This document shows, piece by piece, positions 8,325 to 17,393 of a stretch of 64,000 nucleotides of DNA (positions are counted from its first letter, which is position 1; each line of letters opens with the position of its first letter). A program made the position numbers and the translations under genes. The notes beneath the pieces were generated by a model. The model saw only the letters and a program-made list of their open reading frames with translations. It made no database searches and was not told where the DNA came from. This DNA is from Rhodococcus yananensis (GTDB lineage Bacteria; Actinomycetota; Actinomycetes; Mycobacteriales; Mycobacteriaceae): NCBI RefSeq assembly GCF_020515525.1, contig NZ_JAIYEP010000017.1, positions 1-64,000 of the forward strand, in the 5' to 3' direction.

Positions 8325-10066
8325 CCGGCGACCCGGTGATCCACCTGCGGGACGTCTCGTTCCGCTACCCCGGTGCCTCGCACGACACACTGCGCAACGT
8401 GAACCTGAGCATCGAGCGCGGCGACTTCGTGGCCGTCGTCGGCGGCAACGGATCCGCGAAGACCACCCTGTGCAAGACCTTCAACGGGCTCGTCCCCCAC
8501 TACTGGGCCGGCGAGTTCTCGGGCACCGCCGAGGTCTGCGGGATCGACACCTACTCCAGTACCGTCGCCGAACTCTCCAGCCGGGTCGGCTACGTCTACC
8601 AGGACTTCACCAACCAGCTGGTGCGACCCACCGTGCGCGACGAGATATCCTTCAGCCCCATCAATTTCGGGTTCGCGGACCATGCCGAACGCACCGCCGA
8701 AGCGATGGAGATGCTGCGTATCACCGACCTCGCCGATCGCTACATCTGGCAGCTCTCCGGTGGTCAGGCACACCTGACCGCGTTGGCCTCGGTGCTCGCG
8801 ATGCGCCCCGAGATCATCGTCGTCGACGAACCCGTCGCCGAACTGGATCCCGCTCGCGCACTGGAGATCTACCAGCGTCTCGAACTGCTCAACCGCCAGC
8901 ACGGCATCACCGTCGTCACCATCGAGCATCACGCCGAGTTCATCGCCCGGTTCGCCCGATCGGTCGTGCTCGTCGATCACGGCTGCCCGGTGTGGCACCT
9001 TCCGGTCCAGGACGCGGTCAACCGCACCGCGCAACTCGCCGAGCACGGCATTCCGGCACCCCAGATCATCCGGGCCACCCAGGCCCTCGGATACCCCGAT
9101 GCACCCCGCACCGTCGCAGCCGCGGCCGAACTCCTCGGCCCGGCACCGAACACCGGCACCGACCCCGCAGTCACCCCGCAGCGGGACCCGGTCGTCCGGA
9201 TCTCCGGCACCGAGGCCGACACCGTGGCCCGCGTCCACGATGTCCACCACTCGTACCGCACCGTCGAATCCGAGCTGCAGACCGTGATCGACGGACTGGA
9301 CCTGACCATCCGGCGCGGTGACCGGATCGCGCTGGTCGGCGGCAACGGATCCGGCAAGACCACGCTGTTGAAGCTCCTCGCAGGAATCATGGTTCCCCGC
9401 GAGGGGGAGGTGATCGTCGACGGCATCGACACCCGCTCGCGCTCCGCCTCCCGGCTGTCCGACCACGTCGCCTACCTGTGGCAGGAACCCCGCCAGATGT
9501 TCCTGCGCGAATCCATCCGCTCCGACGTCGCCCTGTTCCCCCGCGAACGGAAGATCCGGGGTTGGCCCGAGCTCGTCGAGCGAACCCTGGACAAGGTTCG
9601 TCTCACCGAGCTCGCCGACCGGGACGGCCGCTCCCTGTCCGGAGGGCAGCAGCGCCGCGCGACGCTCGCCATCGGCCTCGCCATGCGCCCGACCCTGCTG
9701 CTCCTCGACGAACCCACCGCATCCCTGGACATCGCGAGCCGCGATGCCGTGATCGCGATGCTCGACGAACTGTCCGACACCATCGCCGCCTCCGTCGTCG
9801 CCACCCACGACATGACGCTGGTCGCCGAATGGGCCGACCGTGTCATCGTGCTGAGCCGGGGCACGGTCAGCGCCGACATCCGGCCCCGCGAACTGTTCGA
9901 CCGGCCCGATCTGCTCGCGGACGCCAACCTGGTCCCGCCGCAGATCACCGAACTCGGACGCGCCGTCGGGATGCACCCCGCACCACTGAACGTCGCGGAG
10001 TTCGTCGACCGCTTCCACCCGTCCGCGACCTCGGTCCGTCCCCTTCTCACCCAGGGAGCCCACTGA
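8321..10066 (+). CDS. fused ECF transporter ATPase (EcfA-EcfA')
   Basis: Two ABC nucleotide-binding domains in 581 residues power an energy-coupling-factor importer. First domain: Walker A GGNGSAKTT (41-49), LSGGQ (about 145), Walker B IIVVDEPVAELD (about 167). Second domain: Walker A GGNGSGKTT (about 340-348), LSGGQQRRA (about 440), Walker B LLLLDEPTASLD (about 460). In the first domain the glycine before the P-loop lysine is alanine, an unusual change that could make that site weak. The ATG overlaps the stop of the putative S component, and its own stop overlaps the T-component start (TGATG), so all three subunits are coupled. Confidence 0.93.
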   Translation: MTGDPVIHLRDVSFRYPGASHDTLRNVNLSIERGDFVAVVGGNGSAKTTLCKTFNGLVPHYWAGEFSGTAEVCGIDTYSSTVAELSSRVGYVYQDFTNQLVRPTVRDEISFSPINFGFADHAERTAEAMEMLRITDLADRYIWQLSGGQAHLTALASVLAMRPEIIVVDEPVAELDPARALEIYQRLELLNRQHGITVVTIEHHAEFIARFARSVVLVDHGCPVWHLPVQDAVNRTAQLAEHGIPAPQIIRATQALGYPDAPRTVAAAAELLGPAPNTGTDPAVTPQRDPVVRISGTEADTVARVHDVHHSYRTVESELQTVIDGLDLTIRRGDRIALVGGNGSGKTTLLKLLAGIMVPREGEVIVDGIDTRSRSASRLSDHVAYLWQEPRQMFLRESIRSDVALFPRERKIRGWPELVERTLDKVRLTELADRDGRSLSGGQQRRATLAIGLAMRPTLLLLDEPTASLDIASRDAVIAMLDELSDTIAASVVATHDMTLVAEWADRVIVLSRGTVSADIRPRELFDRPDLLADANLVPPQITELGRAVGMHPAPLNVAEFVDRFHPSATSVRPLLTQGAH

Positions 10067-10905
10067 TGGCACGCAAGCAACGCGACGTTCTCAGCGTCGA
10101 ATGGGTCAAACTCGAACTCATTCGCGCGGCGTACGCGACCCGCGGCGGCTTCTTCGCCAGGATGGATCCCCGGGCGGTGCTGGGCTGGTATCTGATCCTC
10201 GCGGTCGCCCCGTGGTTCACCCACAACCTCACCGTCCTCGCGATCTTCTTCGCGATGGGCGCCGCCGCCGTGATTCTCGCCCGCGTCGGACCGCTGCTGC
10301 TGGCACTGTTCGTGTTCGGTCTGATCACCGAGACCGTGTACATCATCCTCGCCGCATATCTTTTCGGCGGGAACCTCGAAACGGTTCTCGCCCTGGTCGA
10401 GTACACCCTCAAACTCGGCGCGATCTCCCTGGCGTCGATGGCGGCGTTCGTCTCCCTCGACCCGGAGAAACTCTCCGATGCACTGCTGGCGCTGAAGGCT
10501 CCCCCGCTGCTGGCGTTCGCCGTCAGCTACGGGTACCGCATGCTGCCGATCCTCGTCGAGGAGTTCAACACCGTCTTCGACAACTACCGGCTGCGCTCGG
10601 CACCGCCCGCCAAGTCCGGCCCGCTGGGCATCCGGACCCTCGTCCACTGGACGAGAATGGTGGTGCTGTCCTTCTATCCGCTCTTCCTCAACACCGCGCA
10701 ATCCGTGCGGACCACCGTGGAAGCACTCGAGACCCGCGGATTCACCTACGCGACGGTCGATCCGCGGGGCCGCGAGATCCGGCTCGCCTACCTGCGGATC
10801 ACCACGCGGGATCTGGCCGTTCTCGCCGGCACCCTCGCCCTCACCGCGCTGGCCTTCTACGCCGGCCATCTCTGGCCCCTCCACCGGGGAGATCTGCAGC
10901 TGTGA
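10066..10905 (+). CDS. ECF transporter transmembrane T component
   Basis: The 279-residue CbiQ/EcfT-family membrane scaffold couples the ATPases to the S component. It has an N-terminal amphipathic part, MDPRAVLGWYLILAV then about five helices, and cytosolic coupling segments with the short arginine motif ALETRGFTY near residue 223. Start and previous stop share bases (TGATG). It ends the operon; an unrelated convergent gene follows ten bases on. With the preceding genes it makes a complete dedicated (group I-like) ECF importer. Confidence 0.9.
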   Translation: MARKQRDVLSVEWVKLELIRAAYATRGGFFARMDPRAVLGWYLILAVAPWFTHNLTVLAIFFAMGAAAVILARVGPLLLALFVFGLITETVYIILAAYLFGGNLETVLALVEYTLKLGAISLASMAAFVSLDPEKLSDALLALKAPPLLAFAVSYGYRMLPILVEEFNTVFDNYRLRSAPPAKSGPLGIRTLVHWTRMVVLSFYPLFLNTAQSVRTTVEALETRGFTYATVDPRGREIRLAYLRITTRDLAVLAGTLALTALAFYAGHLWPLHRGDLQL

Positions 10906-10915
10906 GTCCGCTCGG

Positions 10916-12259
10916 TCACGCCGATGCCGACCCGAGCGCCGACGCGACCTCGTCGAGCGCATCGCCGAGCATCGATGCGTACGCGTCGACGTCCGGGACA
11001 GCGCGAGGGCTCGCGCAGATCCCGATCGACACGGCGTCCCCCAGCCCGTAGACACCGTGTGTCAGCCCCATCACCGGCGACAGTCCGGGGAATCCCGAAC
11101 TGAACACCGCGGGGCCACCGAGGAGTTCGAGGTCACCCCGACCCCTCGCGACGCTGGTGACCACGGTGTTGCCCGTGACCGTGGCGGGAACGACGTCGAG
11201 GTCGCTGCGGTCCACGCCGAACTTCGCGAGCGGGGCGGGAACGTGGTCTTCCACCTCGTCGCGGCGTGCCGACAGCAGGTGCGACAGCCGGGCCCGTCGC
11301 GCAGCGAGTTCGACGGCGATACGGTCGGCCCGCACCCGCAGGTCCGGTTCGGTGACGAACAGGTCGACCCCGGCGTTGCGGTATCCGTTGCGGGCACCGG
11401 CGGCGTCCACCGCTATCGTGACCTCCGCGCCGAGCCGGGCCGGTGCGGTGCCGCCGAGCGATGCGAGCAGTCGCGGCAACGCGACGGAGACCACTGTCAG
11501 CGCGGCGACCGTGACGGTGACCCCACCTGCCCGGAACATGCGGGCAGGACGCACGACCGACCGGACCTCCCGCACCGGGCCGGGCGGAACGTTGACGGCG
11601 GAGAGCACGAAACCCGTTGCGGCAGGGGGCACCTCACCGGCCGACACGGCCTCGTCGAGAATGCGGTTCACGTGCGCGGCCCGACGGCCCGCCCGGGTCG
11701 TCTCCCGGAAGCGCCCCGGGAAACGCAGCACCGCCCGCACCGTCGCGAGCGACGCCGGAGGCGGTTCCGGAGGCGGCGGCGACACGTCGGGAACCACCGG
11801 GGAGAACAACTCCCGGGCAAGCGCGGAGGCACGGCGCCCGTCCGCGAACGCGTGCGACACCTGGAGCACGACGACGAGCGCGTCACCCCGACATCCCGGC
11901 GCACCCTGCACACGCGGGTAGCAGTGCAACCGCCAGGTGGACTCGCGGGCATCGAGCGGCGTACCGACGACGCTGCCGAGCGCCTCCTGTAGCCCCGGCC
12001 AGGACCGGTCGCTCAGCCGGTGCACGACGACGAGGTCGTCGCTCCACGCGCGCGGCACCCAGTACGGGTGGTCGAGGTGGCCCGGCACATCGCGGACCGC
12101 GGAGCGCAGGTCACCGATCCGCTCGACCCGGCCGCGGATGCCGTCACGCAGCGCGGCGTCGTCGTTCGTGGACGTGTCGAAGCAGTACAGCAGGAACTGG
12201 TCGCTGCGGATGCGTCCGGCGAGCCAGTACATGCGCGCGTCGGCGGGAGTGAGCTGCAC
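10916..12259 (-). CDS. WS/DGAT-like acyltransferase domain protein
   Basis: The 447-residue protein resembles bacterial wax ester synthase/diacylglycerol acyltransferases, condensation-fold enzymes that acylate alcohols or diacylglycerol for storage lipid. The catalytic HHxxxDG is present as SHAFADG (H136 to G141), so the first histidine is serine while the catalytic second one is kept. N-terminal QLTPADARMYWLAG fits the family's start. C-terminal PVMGLTHGVYGLGDAVSIGI resembles the conserved late motif. A proline-rich linker lies near 155-165. GTG 12259 is chosen; longer readings run through the opposite peptidase gene. It is divergent from the S9 peptidase, and lipid function is inferred from family. 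Confidence 0.8.
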   Translation of the reverse strand: MQLTPADARMYWLAGRIRSDQFLLYCFDTSTNDDAALRDGIRGRVERIGDLRSAVRDVPGHLDHPYWVPRAWSDDLVVVHRLSDRSWPGLQEALGSVVGTPLDARESTWRLHCYPRVQGAPGCRGDALVVVLQVSHAFADGRRASALARELFSPVVPDVSPPPPEPPPASLATVRAVLRFPGRFRETTRAGRRAAHVNRILDEAVSAGEVPPAATGFVLSAVNVPPGPVREVRSVVRPARMFRAGGVTVTVAALTVVSVALPRLLASLGGTAPARLGAEVTIAVDAAGARNGYRNAGVDLFVTEPDLRVRADRIAVELAARRARLSHLLSARRDEVEDHVPAPLAKFGVDRSDLDVVPATVTGNTVVTSVARGRGDLELLGGPAVFSSGFPGLSPVMGLTHGVYGLGDAVSIGICASPRAVPDVDAYASMLGDALDEVASALGSASA

Positions 12260-12430
12260 GGGCCCCAGGGTACGGACCCACCGACATGGGCGAGCGACTG
12301 TACCGTTCGTCCTCCTCGTTCGAGCGAGTGGCACGTCCGCTCGGAGCGGCACGTCTGGGACCGTCGCGGTTCGGATCGGACGGAGGGTGCGGAAGCCGTC
12401 CCGGCGGCGGCCGACGGGTAAGAATGGGGC

Positions 12431-14440
12431 ATGAGCGACAGCACGACAGACCCGAATCTCTGGCTCGAGGACGTCACCGGCGACAAGCAACTCGACTGGG
12501 TGCGCGCCCACAACGAGCGCACCATCGATGCCTACACCCGCACCCCCGAGTTCGAGACACTGCAGTCGCGGATCCGTGAGGTCCTCGACACCGACGCACG
12601 CATCCCGTACGCGCGTCGTCGAGGCGAATTCCTCTACAACTACTGGCGCGACGCTCAGCACGTCCGCGGCCTGTGGCGGCGCACGACCATGGAGCAGTAC
12701 CTGCGGGACGACCCCGAATGGGACGTGCTCGTCGACCTCGACGCGGTCGCCGAGCAGGAGGGTGAGAACTGGGTGTGGGCGGGCGCGCAGGTGTTGCGTC
12801 CCGATCAGCATCGCGCACTCATCAGCCTGTCGCGGGGTGGTGCGGACGCCGTCGTCGTTCGCGAGTTCGACCTCGTCACAAGGGAGTTCGTGTCCGGACC
12901 CGACAGCTTCGAGCTTCCCGAGGCCAAGACCGACATCGGGTGGATCGACGTCGACACGGTCTACGTCGGCACCGACTTCGGCGACGGATCGCTCACCGAT
13001 TCCGGATATCCGCGTCTGGCGAAGCGGTGGCGGCGCGGGCAACCCGTCGAGGACGCCGAGACGGTGTTCGAGGGCGAGACCGGCGATGTCGCCGTCGGCG
13101 CCCGGTACGACGACACCCCCGGCTACGAGCGCACCTTCGTCGACCGCGCGCTCGATTTCCACACCGCCCACCGCTTCGAGTTGACCGCCGACGGCGAGCT
13201 GGTCGAACTCGACGTGCCCGACGACGCGCGGGTCAGCGTGTACCGCGACCACCTGCTGGTGCGAACCCGGTCGGAGTGGCTCGGGTACCCCGCCGGCGCG
13301 TTGCTCGCCGCGAACTATCCCGCGTTCCTCGCCGGTGCCCGCGAGATGACGGTGCTGTTCACGCCCGACGCGCACACCTCCCTCGAGCAGTACGCGTGGA
13401 CCCGCAATCATCTGCTCGTGGTGACGCTGCAGGACGTGCAGACCCGCGTGCGCGTGCTCACTCCGGGCGAGGACGGCTGGGCGGACGTCGCGCTCGACGG
13501 GGTTCCGGACGCCACGTCGACGTCGATCATCGACGTCGATCCTCTCGACGGCGACGAGTTCTTCCTCAACTCCAGCGGATTCACCGTCCCCGCGACACTG
13601 CTGTCGGGGACGGTCGGCGGTCCGCTCACGGCCGTCAAACAGGCCCCCGGATTCTTCGACACCGACGGCATCACCGTCACGCAGCACTTCGCGGTGTCGG
13701 ACGACGGCACCCGCGTCCCCTACTTCGTCGTCGGCCGCAACACCGGAACCCCGTCGCCGACGCTGCTGTACGGGTACGGCGGATTCGAGAACTCGATGGT
13801 GCCCGCCTACAGCGGGGGGATCGGTCGCGCATGGCTCGAACACGGCAACACCTACGTGATCGCGAACATCCGCGGTGGCGGTGAGTACGGACCGACCTGG
13901 CACACGCAGGCGTTGAAGGAGAATCGGCCCAGGGCATTCGAGGATTTCGCGGCGGTCGCGAAGGATCTCGTCGAGCGCGGCATCACCACCACCGCGCAAC
14001 TCGGCGCCCAGGGCGGCAGCAACGGCGGGCTGCTGATGGGTGTGATGCTCACCCGCTACCCCGACCTGTTCGGCGCGATCGTCTGCCAGGTGCCGCTGCT
14101 CGACATGCGGCGCTACCACCTGCTGCTGGCGGGCGCATCGTGGATGGCCGAGTACGGCGACCCCGACGACCCCGACGAGTGGAAGTTCCTCGCCGAGTAC
14201 TCGCCGTATCAGAACACCGATCCGGACGCGACGTACCCGCCGATCCTGATCACCACGTCCACCCGCGACGACCGGGTCCATCCGGGCCATGCCCGCAAGA
14301 TGGTCGCCCGGCTCGAAGAGCAGGGGCACGCGGTGGCGTACTACGAGAACATCGAAGGTGGGCACGGCGGTGCCGCCGACAACGCGCAGGCCGCGTTCAA
14401 ATCGGCCCTGACCTTCACCTTCCTCACCGACACCCTGTAA
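12431..14440 (+). CDS. prolyl oligopeptidase family serine peptidase (S9)
   Basis: The 669-residue cytosolic peptidase has an N-terminal beta-propeller (residues about 60-400) and a C-terminal alpha/beta-hydrolase domain. The nucleophile is S530 in GGSNGG. The acid is in STRDDRVHPGHARK and the histidine in GGHGGAA near the end. The NIRGGGEYG segment is typical of S9A. It would cut short proline-containing peptides. Start ATG has no ribosome site but a TAAGAAT box six bases before it, consistent with a leaderless transcript. It is flanked downstream by a strong two-way hairpin. Confidence 0.95.
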   Translation: MSDSTTDPNLWLEDVTGDKQLDWVRAHNERTIDAYTRTPEFETLQSRIREVLDTDARIPYARRRGEFLYNYWRDAQHVRGLWRRTTMEQYLRDDPEWDVLVDLDAVAEQEGENWVWAGAQVLRPDQHRALISLSRGGADAVVVREFDLVTREFVSGPDSFELPEAKTDIGWIDVDTVYVGTDFGDGSLTDSGYPRLAKRWRRGQPVEDAETVFEGETGDVAVGARYDDTPGYERTFVDRALDFHTAHRFELTADGELVELDVPDDARVSVYRDHLLVRTRSEWLGYPAGALLAANYPAFLAGAREMTVLFTPDAHTSLEQYAWTRNHLLVVTLQDVQTRVRVLTPGEDGWADVALDGVPDATSTSIIDVDPLDGDEFFLNSSGFTVPATLLSGTVGGPLTAVKQAPGFFDTDGITVTQHFAVSDDGTRVPYFVVGRNTGTPSPTLLYGYGGFENSMVPAYSGGIGRAWLEHGNTYVIANIRGGGEYGPTWHTQALKENRPRAFEDFAAVAKDLVERGITTTAQLGAQGGSNGGLLMGVMLTRYPDLFGAIVCQVPLLDMRRYHLLLAGASWMAEYGDPDDPDEWKFLAEYSPYQNTDPDATYPPILITTSTRDDRVHPGHARKMVARLEEQGHAVAYYENIEGGHGGAADNAQAAFKSALTFTFLTDTL

Positions 14441-14443
14441 CCC

Positions 14444-14491
14444 ACCCGTGCGCACTTCTGGTAGCCGGAGCTACCAGAAGTGCGCACGGGT
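14444..14491. terminator. bidirectional terminator hairpin
   Basis: A perfect 22-base inverted repeat with a four-base CGGA loop fills the space between the stop codons of two convergent genes (14440 and 14493). It lacks a T-run, as is usual for high-GC actinobacteria. Confidence 0.85.
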
Positions 14492-14492
14492 G

Positions 14493-15350
14493 TCAGAGGT
14501 CGCGGATCCAGGTGACGACCCTGTCCACCATCGCGGGGTCGTCCCGGATCCACCCGTTGTGGCCGAGCGGCCGCGGATCGTGCCACACCGTGATGTGGGC
14601 GGCGGGCAGTTTGTCCAGCAGGTGGCGGGCGGACTCGACCGGCGTGAGATCGTCTCCCTCCACGGTCACCGACAGGACCGGCAGGTCGAGTGCGGTGAGC
14701 CGCTGTTCGTAGTCGACGTCGGCACCGGCGGGCACGAACCGGCCACCGCGCGCCAGTCGCGCCCAGTCTGAGATCAACTGCCGCGACTGCCGACCGAAAC
14801 CGGCGACATCGATCCGGTGGCCGGGCCAGAACCCGGCGACGGTGGCCGTGAGCGACATCGCGGTGGATCCCACCAGCAGTCCCGGCCCCTGGGCACCGGG
14901 AAACCGGCGGTAGTACGGCGTGCCCGAGGCGATCAACACGAGTCCGGCGAGGTGGCCGGGGCTACGCGCCGCGTACAACACGCCGAGTTGACCGCCCATC
15001 GAGTGACCGAGCAGAACGGGTGTCGAATCCGGGAACCGCTCCCGGACCACCTCGAACATCGCCGGTAGATGTAGCGCGACGATCTCGTGGTATCCGTAGG
15101 TGCTGTCCGGTCCGGGCCGCGGCCGGCTGTCGCCCTGTCCCGCGAGTTCGCAGACCGCCGCATCGAGTCCGTGATCCGCGAGAGCCTGCGCGAACGGCTC
15201 GTAGTATCCGGCGGGAATCCCGAGCCCGGGGAGGATCACAACCACGGTGCGCACGGTGTCGCGCCGCGACTCGTGTTCGTGCCCCGGCCCGGGGAACAGG
15301 CGCACCGGGGCCGTCGTGCCGCCGGGGAGCTGGATCGGTACGGTCTCCAC
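14493..15350 (-). CDS. alpha/beta hydrolase (lysophospholipase-like)
   Basis: The 285-residue hydrolase has nucleophile S117 in GHSMGG, oxyanion region ILPGLGIPAGYY, a late acid in VEGDDLTPVESAR and a histidine in LGHNGW. It looks like a monoacylglycerol lipase/esterase. GTG 15350 lies four bases after the stop of the patatin gene, so the two are probably one transcription unit acting on acyl lipids. The ribosome site is weak, suggesting translation by reinitiation. A longer start inside the patatin gene is possible. Confidence 0.85.
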   Translation of the reverse strand: METVPIQLPGGTTAPVRLFPGPGHEHESRRDTVRTVVVILPGLGIPAGYYEPFAQALADHGLDAAVCELAGQGDSRPRPGPDSTYGYHEIVALHLPAMFEVVRERFPDSTPVLLGHSMGGQLGVLYAARSPGHLAGLVLIASGTPYYRRFPGAQGPGLLVGSTAMSLTATVAGFWPGHRIDVAGFGRQSRQLISDWARLARGGRFVPAGADVDYEQRLTALDLPVLSVTVEGDDLTPVESARHLLDKLPAAHITVWHDPRPLGHNGWIRDDPAMVDRVVTWIRDL

Positions 15351-15354
15351 CGAT

Positions 15355-16392
15355 TCAGCGTAGGTCGTCGTCGGTCTCCTCGCCCGTGCCTTGACGCTCC
15401 GGGTCCACGCCCGGCACAACGAGACCGGCCCGGTCGAGGGCCTCCTCGGTCAGCGACCGACCCAACGCGATCATCTCCGCGGCCTTGTGGAAGTCGAGAC
15501 TGCGGCACGCCGAGCGGGGCACCTCGACGAGCAGGTCGGGTGGGTGCGCGGCGAGCTGGTAACGGGCGAGGGTCGACTGCATGATGTCGAGCGACCGGTT
15601 CATCACCGCGAACCGCCCGAACCGGACGGGGCTCGCCGGGTCGGCGGCGTCGGGTTCGATCGTCGGGTCGATCTGTTCGTCGTCGCCGGCGCGTGCACCC
15701 GCACCGAACATGCCGACCACGGACCGCACGATGTCGCGGTCGAAGAGTTGCCCGGCGCTGCGTCGCACCCGCCCGACCCATTCCTCGACGGGGCGCGGTT
15801 CGGCGCTCGCCGTCTCGGGGGTGCGGGCACTGCCGCGGTCTCCGCCGCCGAGACTGACCCCGATGGTCAGGTCGGACGGGATGCCCACCGTGGGCGCGAT
15901 GGGCAGCGGGGCGAGAACCCCACCGTCGGTGAGCACCCGCCCGTTGAGTACGTACGGGGTGACGACCCCGGGAATCGCGATGGACGCGCGGATCGCGACG
16001 TCCACCGGTCCGCGCTGGAACCACACCGCGCGCCCGGCGGCCAGATCGGTGGCGACCGCTGTGTACGGCAGCGGCAGATCCTCGATGGCGACGTCGCCGA
16101 GGATGTCCCGCACCTTGCCCAGCACCTTCTCCGCGTGGAATGCGCCGGGCGCCGTCACCGACAGATCCAGCAGACGCACGACGTCGAGTTGTGACAGGCC
16201 CAACGCCCAGTCGGTGTATTCGCCGAGCTTTCCGGCCGCGTGGACACCCCCCACGAGCGCCCCCATCGACGCTCCCGCGACCCCGACGATCTCGAATCCG
16301 CGTTCCTCGAGGACCTGGATCGCCCCGATGTGCGCGTATCCGCGCGCACCTCCGCTGCCCAGCGCGAGCGCTACCCGTGTCCGTGCGGCCAT
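15355..16392 (-). CDS. patatin-like phospholipase (RssA-type)
   Basis: The 345-residue lipolytic acyl hydrolase has the glycine-rich oxyanion loop LGSGGARGYAH (11-21), nucleophile S42 in GASMG and dyad aspartate D156 in TDGGVLAPLP. This is the complete patatin Ser-Asp dyad. It has no signal peptide, so it probably acts at the inner membrane face. It forms an operon with the hydrolase that follows. Divergent from the small membrane gene at 16469. Confidence 0.93.
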   Translation of the reverse strand: MAARTRVALALGSGGARGYAHIGAIQVLEERGFEIVGVAGASMGALVGGVHAAGKLGEYTDWALGLSQLDVVRLLDLSVTAPGAFHAEKVLGKVRDILGDVAIEDLPLPYTAVATDLAAGRAVWFQRGPVDVAIRASIAIPGVVTPYVLNGRVLTDGGVLAPLPIAPTVGIPSDLTIGVSLGGGDRGSARTPETASAEPRPVEEWVGRVRRSAGQLFDRDIVRSVVGMFGAGARAGDDEQIDPTIEPDAADPASPVRFGRFAVMNRSLDIMQSTLARYQLAAHPPDLLVEVPRSACRSLDFHKAAEMIALGRSLTEEALDRAGLVVPGVDPERQGTGEETDDDLR

Positions 16393-16456
16393 GGCTCCGA
16401 CGGTACCGCCCGGAACACCGCAGCCGATTCCGGGCGATCCGTGTGTGCCGCACGGC

Positions 16457-16462
16457 TACGCT
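16457..16462 (+). promoter_or_regulatory. -10 box of leaderless gene
   Basis: TACGCT lies six bases before the ATG at 16469, giving a transcript that would start at or next to the start codon. Confidence 0.6.
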
Positions 16463-16468
16463 TGCCCC

Positions 16469-16852
16469 ATGATGCGGCTTCTGGCGACCGCGACCGTCGC
16501 TCTGATCGCGAACGCGATCGCCCTGCTGGTCGGCGCGTGGGTGCTTCCCGACATGTCGGTCAGCGCGCTGGCCTTCGTGATCGCCGTCGTTCTCTACACG
16601 GCCGTCGCCGTGATCATCGACCCGTTGATCCGCCAGATCGCGATGACCAAGACCCCCGTGCTTCTCGGCAGCAGCGCCCTGGTGTCCACGTTGGTGGCGC
16701 TGATCGTGACGTCGCTGCTCAGCAGCGGACTGAGTATCCGCGGAGTCACGACGTGGATACTCGCGACGGTCATCGTCTGGGCGGTGTCGGTGATCGTGCG
16801 GCTGGTGCTGCCGATGTTCGTCTTCAAGAAGACGCTCGCCGCACGGAAGTGA
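16469..16852 (+). CDS. phage-holin-family-like small membrane protein
   Basis: The 127-residue protein has four hydrophobic helices and a basic C-terminus (FVFKKTLAARK). It resembles the mycobacterial type IV-like 'phage holin family' membrane proteins, which are chromosomal and not linked to prophage. No function can be assigned. The start is the first of two adjacent ATGs; a -10 box six bases upstream implies leaderless expression. Confidence 0.75.
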   Translation: MMRLLATATVALIANAIALLVGAWVLPDMSVSALAFVIAVVLYTAVAVIIDPLIRQIAMTKTPVLLGSSALVSTLVALIVTSLLSSGLSIRGVTTWILATVIVWAVSVIVRLVLPMFVFKKTLAARK

Positions 16853-16943
16853 GCACCGGTCACCGACACGCGCGGTGACGGTGTCGACGACCGCTCGGGT
16901 GGGTGTGCAGCTCCCGCCGTCGTTCGAGACCCCGACGTCGATT

Positions 16944-16976
16944 TCAGGGTCGGTATGGGGGTGCTTCCCGGATGTG
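16944..16976 (+). promoter_or_regulatory. 33-nt shared promoter motif, copy 1
   Basis: This element begins TCAGGGT, has GGGT in the middle and ends TTCCC-N-GATGTG. The same layout with identical total length recurs at 17394-17426. It lies 73 bases before the start of the small secreted protein gene. Confidence 0.6.
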
Positions 16977-17048
16977 TTCGGCACCCGGCAGGGACGACGA
17001 TTGTCGTATCGAAACGGAGCCTTTCACAACATGATTCGGGAGCAGATC

Positions 17049-17369
17049 ATGCGTAGAACCCTCACCGCAGCACTTCTCGCGGGAGCGGCGGCATTGACAC
17101 TCGGAACCGCTACTGCCGCAGCACAACCCGCACCCTACGTCGTCGGCATGACGGAGCAGGACGCGGTCGCGACCCTCCAGGCGCAGGACGTCCCCTATTC
17201 CATCACCAACCGGGCGGGCAGCCCCGGCGGCACCTGCACGGTGACCGAGCAGCAGGACCGGGGCTACCGCACGGAGGTCGAGATGGAGTACGACCACGAC
17301 GACAAGACCTGGGATCGCACCGAGACCGAGGTGTGGCGCGGAGTCGGCCTCACCGTCGTCTGCCGCTGA
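17049..17369 (+). CDS. small secreted PASTA-like protein
   Basis: The 106-residue product has a Sec signal peptide (MRRTLTAALLAGAAALTLG, predicted cleavage after TAAAQP region) and a mature part of about 75 residues. YVVGMTEQDAVATLQ is the characteristic start of a PASTA-like fold. Two cysteines (in GGTCTV and at VVCR) could form a disulfide. ATG 17049 is preferred over 17031 because GGGAG lies seven bases upstream. The shared upstream motif suggests co-regulation with the PspC gene that follows. Role is probably envelope-associated, an inference. Confidence 0.75.
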   Translation: MRRTLTAALLAGAAALTLGTATAAAQPAPYVVGMTEQDAVATLQAQDVPYSITNRAGSPGGTCTVTEQQDRGYRTEVEMEYDHDDKTWDRTETEVWRGVGLTVVCR

Positions 17370-17393
17370 CCGACCCCGACCCCGAACCGGAAA

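Noticed and set aside
12260-14455. Upstream extension of the WS/DGAT-like frame to over 1100 residues
   Set aside because: The added part is antisense to the S9 peptidase; family homology begins at GTG 12259.
16469-16852. Prophage holin
   Set aside because: Only the family name suggests phage; there are no other phage genes, and the neighbours are ordinary chromosomal genes.
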